From the NCBI GenBank assembly GCA_021151585.1, contig JAGKWX010000035.1, positions 1-12,347 on the forward strand: a DNA stretch of 12,347 bases, given 5' to 3'. Shown here in pieces: positions 8,318 to 12,347 of the stretch; the stretch's first letter is position 1, and every line of letters begins with the position of its first letter. Source of the stretch: Alphaproteobacteria bacterium. GTDB taxonomy: Bacteria > Pseudomonadota > Gammaproteobacteria > JAGOUN01. The translations under genes and the position numbers were made by a program. The notes under the pieces were generated by a model that did no database searches, was not told the DNA's origin, and saw only the letters and a list, made by a program, of their open reading frames with translations.

Positions 8318-9547
8318 ATGACCTTCACAACTCAAGAACTCAAAGAAATCCGTAAGGATTTCCCCATATTGCAAACCAATGTTCGCGGCAAACCACTGAT
8401 TTACTTTGATAATGGCGCTACGACACAAAAGCCGAAATGCTGTATAGATGCTACCATAGCATATTACACACATGAAAACGCTAATATACATCGTGGCGTA
8501 CATTATTTAAGTGAATTATCAACAGAAAAATATGAACATGCACGAAAATTACTAGCGAACTTTATCAATGCGCCCTCTTCTGATAATGTCATTTTTACAC
8601 GCGGTACCACTGAAGCAATTAACTTAATTGCACATGGTTTTTCAGAATCCGTTTTACAAACAGATGATGAAATCATTATTAGCGCAATGGAACATCATTC
8701 GAATATAGTGCCCTGGCAACTAGCTTGTCAAAAAACTGGCGCCAAACTTCGTATTATTGACTTACATGATGACACTTCGTTAAATATTGAACATTTAACA
8801 TCGCTTATCTCTGAGAAAACAAAATTAATCGCCTTATGTCATATCTCTAATACCTTGGGAAATGTGAACCCTATAGAACAAGTCATAGCACTAGCACATA
8901 AAAAAAATATTCCTGTCTTAGTAGATGCAGCACAATCAATTGCACATACCATGATTGACGTACAAAAACTAACATGCGATTTCTTGGTTTTTTCAGCGCA
9001 CAAAATGTATGGCCCAACAGGCGTCGGCGCTTTATATGCAACGTCTGAATGGCTAAACAGATTACCACCATACCAGGGTGGTGGCGATATGATTGTTAAG
9101 GTAGCATTTGAATCATCAACATATCAAAATTCTCCACATAAATTTGAAGCCGGGACACCGAATATTGCTGGAGTTATTGCCTGGGCCGCTTCGATTAACT
9201 ATATTACAAGCATTGGCTTAGATCGTATTTACGCTCACGAACAAGTGCTCATGCGCGAATTGCATGACAAATTACACAATTTTTCGTCAATTGAAATTAT
9301 TAGCAATGCACAGAATAAAACTAGCATTGCTTCCTTTGTTCACGCACATGCACACCCGCATGATATTGCGACAATTCTTGATGATGATGGCATTGCAATA
9401 CGAGCAGGACATCATTGCACCATGCCTTTAATGGACTACTTAAAATTACATGCTACCGCACGTGCATCATTATGCTTTTATAATACGCTAGAAGAAATAG
9501 AGATATTTATACAATCGATTAACAATATAGAGAGATTATTTAAATGA
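8318..9547 (+). CDS. sufS: Cysteine desulfurase SufS
   Basis: PLP-dependent enzyme (type II desulfurase) that converts L-cysteine to L-alanine and carries the released sulfur as a persulfide. PLP lysine is Lys229 in SAHKMYGPTGVGALY; Asp203 and Gln206 in VDAAQS contact the cofactor; the persulfide cysteine is Cys367 in RAGHHCTMPLM; Arg382 is the likely carboxylate anchor. The N-terminal FPIL and YFDNGATTQKP motifs are intact. Length 409 aa matches the family (E. coli 406). GAGG at 8309-8312 is 5 bases from the ATG. It overlaps sufU by 4 bases (ATGA), which fits the partner role of SufU. Confidence 0.97.
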   Translation: MTFTTQELKEIRKDFPILQTNVRGKPLIYFDNGATTQKPKCCIDATIAYYTHENANIHRGVHYLSELSTEKYEHARKLLANFINAPSSDNVIFTRGTTEAINLIAHGFSESVLQTDDEIIISAMEHHSNIVPWQLACQKTGAKLRIIDLHDDTSLNIEHLTSLISEKTKLIALCHISNTLGNVNPIEQVIALAHKKNIPVLVDAAQSIAHTMIDVQKLTCDFLVFSAHKMYGPTGVGALYATSEWLNRLPPYQGGGDMIVKVAFESSTYQNSPHKFEAGTPNIAGVIAWAASINYITSIGLDRIYAHEQVLMRELHDKLHNFSSIEIISNAQNKTSIASFVHAHAHPHDIATILDDDGIAIRAGHHCTMPLMDYLKLHATARASLCFYNTLEEIEIFIQSINNIERLFK

Positions 9548-9990
9548 CACCAGAACTTAGAGCGCTTTATCAAGAAGTCATTATTGATCACGGACGACAT
9601 CCACGCAACTTTGGTGCACCAGCAGATGCAACACATCAGCTAGAAGGATTTAACCCTCTATGCGGTGATAAGCTAACCTTATTTTTAAAAATAACAGATA
9701 ATAAAATCGATAAAGTTATGTTTGAAGGCGCTGGCTGCGCTATATCGATGGCATCTGCTTCATTAATGTCTCAACAATTGCAAGGTAAAAGCGTCGAAGA
9801 AGCACGTGAATTATTTGCACTGTTCCACGCCATGGTGGTGGATAAACAAGACCCTAATGAGAATTTGGGAAAATTAAGCATTTTACAAGGTGTTAAAGAA
9901 TATCCAGCGCGCGTTAAATGTGCGACATTGGCGTGGCATACATTATCGAATATAATCGAAGGCAAAGACGAAACGGCGGTGACAGAATGA
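9544..9990 (+). CDS. sufU: SufU-type zinc-dependent sulfurtransferase
   Basis: IscU-fold protein that accepts persulfide sulfur from SufS and hands it to the SufB scaffold, doing the job of SufE in E. coli. The zinc ligands of SufU are present: Cys40 and Asp42 (LCGDK), Cys65 (GAGCAIS) and Cys126 (RVKCATLAW). The segment between the second and third cysteines carries the extra insertion (about residues 82-110) that separates SufU from IscU, and the LPPVK chaperone motif of IscU is absent. Start and stop both overlap neighbours by 4 bases (ATGA), so translation is coupled to sufS and sufA. I prefer SufU over IscU for these reasons and for its place next to sufS. A scaffold role is less likely but not excluded. 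Confidence 0.94.
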   Translation: MTPELRALYQEVIIDHGRHPRNFGAPADATHQLEGFNPLCGDKLTLFLKITDNKIDKVMFEGAGCAISMASASLMSQQLQGKSVEEARELFALFHAMVVDKQDPNENLGKLSILQGVKEYPARVKCATLAWHTLSNIIEGKDETAVTE

Positions 9991-10352
9991 GTATACGTGA
10001 TCCCAATATATTACAACCCATAACTGCAACAACAACCGCTTTAGAACAAATTAACAAAGAAATAAAAAAAATGCCTCATGCTATTGGCGTTCGTTTACAT
10101 TTACAAACGGCAGGATGCTCCGGCTACATGTACCGACTCAATGTGATTAATGAAGTGATCGCTGAGGATGATTATTGTTTTGGTGATGAAATAAAAATTT
10201 ACGTTGCCAAACAAGACTATCCTATTCTTAAAGGTACAGAAATTGATTTTGTGCGCGAAGGTGTAAATCAAATTTTCAAATATAGAAATCCGAATGAAAC
10301 AGGCTCCTGTGGCTGCGGTGAAAGTTTTACAATTGATGAAGAATTCAAATAA
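9987..10352 (+). CDS. sufA: A-type Fe-S carrier SufA
   Basis: Carrier that takes clusters from SufBCD and passes them to apo-proteins. The three cluster ligands are Cys44 (AGCSGY), Cys108 and Cys110 (CGCGESF), with the same spacing as Cys50, Cys114 and Cys116 of E. coli SufA. The segment GTEIDFVREGVNQIFKYRNP (83-102) is closest to SufA rather than to ErpA or IscA as I remember them. The reading frame is open further upstream to 9918, but the ATG at 9987, overlapping the sufU stop as ATGA, gives a normal 121-residue protein. In E. coli sufA is the first gene of the operon; here it is sixth. Confidence 0.93.
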   Translation: MSIRDPNILQPITATTTALEQINKEIKKMPHAIGVRLHLQTAGCSGYMYRLNVINEVIAEDDYCFGDEIKIYVAKQDYPILKGTEIDFVREGVNQIFKYRNPNETGSCGCGESFTIDEEFK

Positions 10353-10366
10353 AAGGCAAAAATAAC

Positions 10367-10936
10367 ATGCATGAAGGTCAGTGGGTTTACTTAGAGAGAG
10401 ATTGCGATGCTTTAATGGTACCATCAGCTGTGCCATTTACTATTCCAGGCGGCACAGAAGTTCAAATCGTTCAAGCGTTAGGCGGACACATTACAGTGAA
10501 TGTTCGTGGCAATTTAGCGCGTATTGACAAAGGTGATGCTGATGCCTTAGGCGTTTCTTTGGATGATGTTTCAGATGCCAAAAAACACCCCGAAGGTCCC
10601 TTATCTCTCGTCAATGAAGAAGAAGTATGGTCGCAATTAAAAACAGTTTATGACCCTGAAATTCCTGTTAACATCGTTGCACTGGGATTAGTTTATCATG
10701 TCAAGGTGAGTTCACAGTATAATGCCGAGCAAAAACTTATAGCCAATCTAGTTGATGTTCAGATGACATTAACAGCTCCAGCATGCGGCATGGGACCCGT
10801 CATTGTGGCGGATGCGGAAGCAAAAATACGCGATATTTCAAGCGTCACTGATGTTAACATCGAACTGGTGTTCGATCCACCGTGGGATAAAGCGATGATG
10901 TCAGAAGAAGCCAAGCTTGAGTTAGGCATGTTTTAG
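10367..10936 (+). CDS. sufT: SufT, MIP18/DUF59-family Fe-S maturation factor
   Basis: Long-form SufT: an N-terminal domain (1 to about 80) followed by a MIP18/DUF59 domain (about 85-189). It acts as an accessory factor in maturing Fe-S proteins, especially under high demand. Visible motifs are YDPEIPVNIV (95-104), MTLTAPACGMG (133-143, conserved Cys140), and the C-terminal ELVFDPPWD (166-174) followed by LGMF. Position 105 is Ala in VALGLVY, where most members I recall have an acidic residue. The ATG at 10367 has AAGG 10 bases upstream and a 14-base gap from sufA. Last gene of the operon; no strong terminator follows. Confidence 0.93.
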   Translation: MHEGQWVYLERDCDALMVPSAVPFTIPGGTEVQIVQALGGHITVNVRGNLARIDKGDADALGVSLDDVSDAKKHPEGPLSLVNEEEVWSQLKTVYDPEIPVNIVALGLVYHVKVSSQYNAEQKLIANLVDVQMTLTAPACGMGPVIVADAEAKIRDISSVTDVNIELVFDPPWDKAMMSEEAKLELGMF

Positions 10937-11306
10937 AACATCCTATTAGAAGTCTTCTTGGATTTTTCTAGATTACTAGAATTGAATCTAATAATTGAGA
11001 GCTTAAGTTGAAAAAAATAATATATGTAAAGAACCAAATAGATTGAGACGCTACAACTCGCGCTGAAAAGTGATAGATGGCCATTAGCTTCAACACAAAT
11101 ATATTGTATGAATAAAGAGATTTGAGAGTTTATTTTCTTGCTTCATAAGTTTTGAAAACTTTCCAACCTTTCTTAGCGTGGTATTTGTTGGGCATTTTTA
11201 GATATTCAATACTGCTTGAACGTAACTTGAACTAATCAACAAAACCTCTCTACAGTGCAAAAAAAATAATTAGTATATACTTATAAAAAAGCAAAATAGG
11301 CAATTT
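10937..11306. other. Gene-free AT-rich intergenic region
   Basis: No supported gene lies here. Features seen: a 6-bp hairpin TTCTAG-ATTA-CTAGAA (10966-10981) after the sufT stop, lacking the T-run of a proper terminator; a 7-bp dyad AAGTTTT-G-AAAACTT (11147-11161); and a minus-strand open stretch of 34 codons (11130-11231) with a 21-residue potential peptide starting at 11195. That stretch could be a gene remnant or chance. A TATACT at 11276-11281 is a possible -10 for the next gene, but its -35 is poor. Confidence 0.6.
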
Positions 11307-11975
11307 ATGGAGACTCCTGAAATTACAGCTGCAAATGACCAAGCAATTTCTCAACCTATCATTAATGCATTAATGTGGGATAGCCTTCAATTCACTAGAT
11401 TGATTAGCGAGGCTGGTATCAGCCTAGAAACGCTAATGGCCCTAGAACCTGCAATGAGGAATGAATTAACACAGAATAGCCTTCATTTCACTAGATTGAT
11501 TAGTGAGGCTCATATCAGCCTAGAAACGCTAATGGCCCTAGAACCTGCAATGAGGAATGAGATAACGCAGAATAGCTTTGATGTCACTCAGTTTATTAGC
11601 GTGAAGAGAGAATATTACATGTATTTAATAAGTAATAAAATAATTACAGAGGAACAATTTGTAAGAAGTTTATTTAGTCAAACTCCATATTTAGCTATTC
11701 AAAATTTCGTTAATGAAAATTTATCGATTTCTGCTACTTTACCTGAAGGACGTCAGCTAAATGCAGAAAACATCACTGACTTAACTCAATTGGTAAAAGG
11801 TGTTTTAGAAATAAGAAAAAACTCTCGATTACTTTATCAAGCTGCTAATCAAGATAGCACTTTATTTTACAGACTTCCTGACGTTTTGAATCATAAAATT
11901 GCTGAATTAACAGGAAATGCGCATGAAGATGAAAGTCACATTGCAGCTATGCATTATAAAAAACCAGGCGTTTAG
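11307..11975 (+). CDS. Unrecognised 222-aa protein with tandem 32-aa repeats
   Basis: I do not recognise this protein. Residues 25-56 and 57-88 are two nearly identical 32-residue units with the core FTRLISEA-ISLETLMALEP-AMRNE. A third, degenerate partial unit starts at residue 89 (NSFDVTQFIS). The remainder (about 100-222) is polar, probably helical, with no signal peptide or membrane segment, so it is likely soluble. The repeat spacing suggests stacked helices. ATG 11307 has TAGG 6 bases upstream. It stands alone, 370 bases after the suf operon, and ends 35 bases before an abrupt rise in G+C. Solenoid-like repeat proteins of this kind are common among effectors of intracellular Gammaproteobacteria, but there is no direct evidence of secretion. 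Confidence 0.8.
   Translation: METPEITAANDQAISQPIINALMWDSLQFTRLISEAGISLETLMALEPAMRNELTQNSLHFTRLISEAHISLETLMALEPAMRNEITQNSFDVTQFISVKREYYMYLISNKIITEEQFVRSLFSQTPYLAIQNFVNENLSISATLPEGRQLNAENITDLTQLVKGVLEIRKNSRLLYQAANQDSTLFYRLPDVLNHKIAELTGNAHEDESHIAAMHYKKPGV
11379..11570 (+). repeat. Two-copy 96-bp tandem repeat
   Basis: Copy 1 is 11379-11474 and copy 2 is 11475-11570. By eye they differ at about eight of 96 positions. Several differences are silent, for example GAA/GAG, ACA/ACG and AGC/AGT. The units sit head to tail in the reading frame, and a weaker partial third copy begins at 11571. High DNA identity points to recent duplication or ongoing homogenisation. Confidence 0.92.
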
Positions 11976-12010
11976 TTTTAAATAATTTGAAAATTTTAAC
12001 TAAATTATTA

Positions 12011-12110
12011 ATGTGGGGACGCTGGTCTATCGGGAGCCGGATGCGGTAGTTCTGCAAGCCCTGGTTCTGAGGAGGGGCTGATCGGAGTGATGCGGTCGGC
12101 CTACTCACCC
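12011..12110 (+). mobile_element. 3' end of a group II intron, 5'-truncated remnant
   Basis: A 100-base block of 63% G+C abuts AT-rich DNA. Its sequence matches the usual tail of bacterial group II introns: a short linker, a 34-nt domain V (12034-12067) and a domain VI hairpin with a bulged A (12072-12106). The 3' splice site is expected 7-8 bases after that A, at about 12110. No reverse transcriptase/maturase ORF and no domains I-III lie upstream; the sequence runs directly into the end of the 222-residue gene. It is therefore a truncated, non-mobile fragment. The left boundary (12007-12014) is placed only by composition. Confidence 0.78.
12034..12106 (+). ncRNA. Group II intron domains V and VI
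   Basis: Domain V starts GAGCC (12034-12038), pairing with GGTTC (12063-12067), and keeps the catalytic AGC at 12035-12037. An inner stem GCGG (12043-12046) pairs with CTGC (12052-12055). The usual ACGTCC on the 3' side reads AGCCCT (12057-12062), which leaves two mismatches next to the bulge, so this domain is probably inactive. Domain VI: GAGG (12072-12075) and GGCTGATC (12076-12083) pair with GGTCGGCC (12094-12101), T12102 and CTC (12104-12106), leaving A12103 bulged as the branch point. The hairpin is capped by a GTGA (GNRA) tetraloop at 12087-12090. Confidence 0.75.
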
Positions 12111-12121
12111 AACCCCCATTG

Positions 12122-12331
12122 TTAATCAACATGCCGGAGCAGCACTCTTTTGGCTAATGCCTCACTTTGCCCCCACGATTGGCTGGCGGCAAAGCTCGCT
12201 TCACTGGATACCGATTCTCGATAAATACGTTTCATCATAGCCCACACCACCTTAAACGGATAAATGACATATCCCCAGACAGACTTGATTGTCTCACTAA
12301 GGATTTGCAATCCTCCTCGCCCTTCTGCCAT
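12122..12331 (-). CDS. Small hypothetical protein (69 aa), possibly extending past the window
   Basis: Unrecognised. The ATG at 12331 is preferred because GGAG lies 8 bases upstream (complement of 12340-12343). A GTG at 12346 in the same frame, or a start beyond the edge, cannot be excluded. The protein has a hydrophobic, aromatic stretch at about residues 17-33 (SVWGYVIYPFKVVWAMM) flanked by basic residues, which could be one membrane segment or an amphipathic helix. A Ser/Ala-rich tail ends in LAKRVLLRHVD. At about 49% G+C it differs from the AT-rich genes to the left. It converges on the intron remnant, whose 3' end lies about 12 bases from its stop codon. Its function cannot be assigned. 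Confidence 0.5.
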   Translation of the reverse strand: MAEGRGGLQILSETIKSVWGYVIYPFKVVWAMMKRIYRESVSSEASFAASQSWGQSEALAKRVLLRHVD

Positions 12332-12347
12332 TGGTACTTCTCCCACC

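Noticed and set aside
9918..9986. Longer N-terminus for SufA using an upstream ATG
   Set aside because: It lies inside sufU, makes a protein longer than the family norm, and the ATGA overlap at 9987 is the natural coupled start.
10966..10981. Hairpin after sufT as the operon terminator
   Set aside because: Six-bp AT-rich stem with no following T-run; not a convincing intrinsic terminator.
11130..11231. Minus-strand open stretch (21-residue peptide from 11195) that could be a transposase or gene remnant
   Set aside because: Only 34 codons, no recognised motif, no terminal inverted repeats, no clear ribosome site; chance is adequate.
11981..12009. AT-rich stem AATAATTT/AAATTATT after the 222-residue gene as a terminator
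   Set aside because: Pure A/T stem with a 13-base loop and no T-run; likely chance in AT-rich DNA.
1..12347. CRISPR array, tRNA, rRNA or complete insertion sequence
   Set aside because: No direct-repeat/spacer pattern, tRNA cloverleaf, rRNA sequence or transposase gene was seen on either strand.

Overview
The window is AT-rich DNA from a Gammaproteobacterium. The Suf proteins resemble E. coli SufA, SufB, SufC and SufS closely. The setting (a secreted GDSL lipase, an acyl-CoA-type desaturase, large lineage-specific membrane and repeat proteins, and a suf operon that uses SufU) would fit a Legionellales-like, host-associated lineage. That placement is inference; nothing here proves the genus.

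Layout. Positions 48-2555 (+) encode an 835-residue multi-pass membrane protein that I do not recognise. A hairpin with an A-tract on its left (2559-2581) mainly terminates the minus-strand genes to its right. Positions 2601-3731 (-) encode a type-1 fatty acid desaturase with a long C-terminal coiled coil, behind a near-consensus promoter. Positions 3799-4947 (-) encode an exported GDSL (SGNH) lipase/esterase. From 5004 to 10936 (+) runs one tight operon, sufB-sufC-sufD-sufS-sufU-sufA-sufT. It is divergent from the lipase, with a predicted promoter that overlaps the lipase start codon. Positions 10937-11306 hold no gene. Positions 11307-11975 (+) encode an unrecognised 222-residue protein containing two nearly identical 32-residue tandem repeats. 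At about 12010 the base composition jumps from 28% G+C (11911-12010) to 63% (12011-12110, counted by hand). The GC-rich stretch folds as domains V and VI of a group II intron, so it is the 3' end of a 5'-truncated intron. A small minus-strand gene (12122-12331) of roughly 49% G+C follows up to the window edge.

How the genes work together. SufS removes sulfur from cysteine, and SufU (in place of SufE) accepts it. SufB-SufC-SufD is the ATP-driven scaffold that builds the cluster, SufA carries it, and SufT helps mature target proteins. No iscR or sufR regulator and no sufE is in the window. The two lipid genes to the left act at the envelope and have no visible functional tie to the suf operon. 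The right end looks like accessory DNA: a tandem-repeat protein, an intron remnant and a gene of different base composition.

I do not see convincing evidence for a wholly new system. The best leads are the uncharacterised 835-residue membrane protein, the recently duplicated repeat protein, the intron scar and the atypical GDSL motifs.
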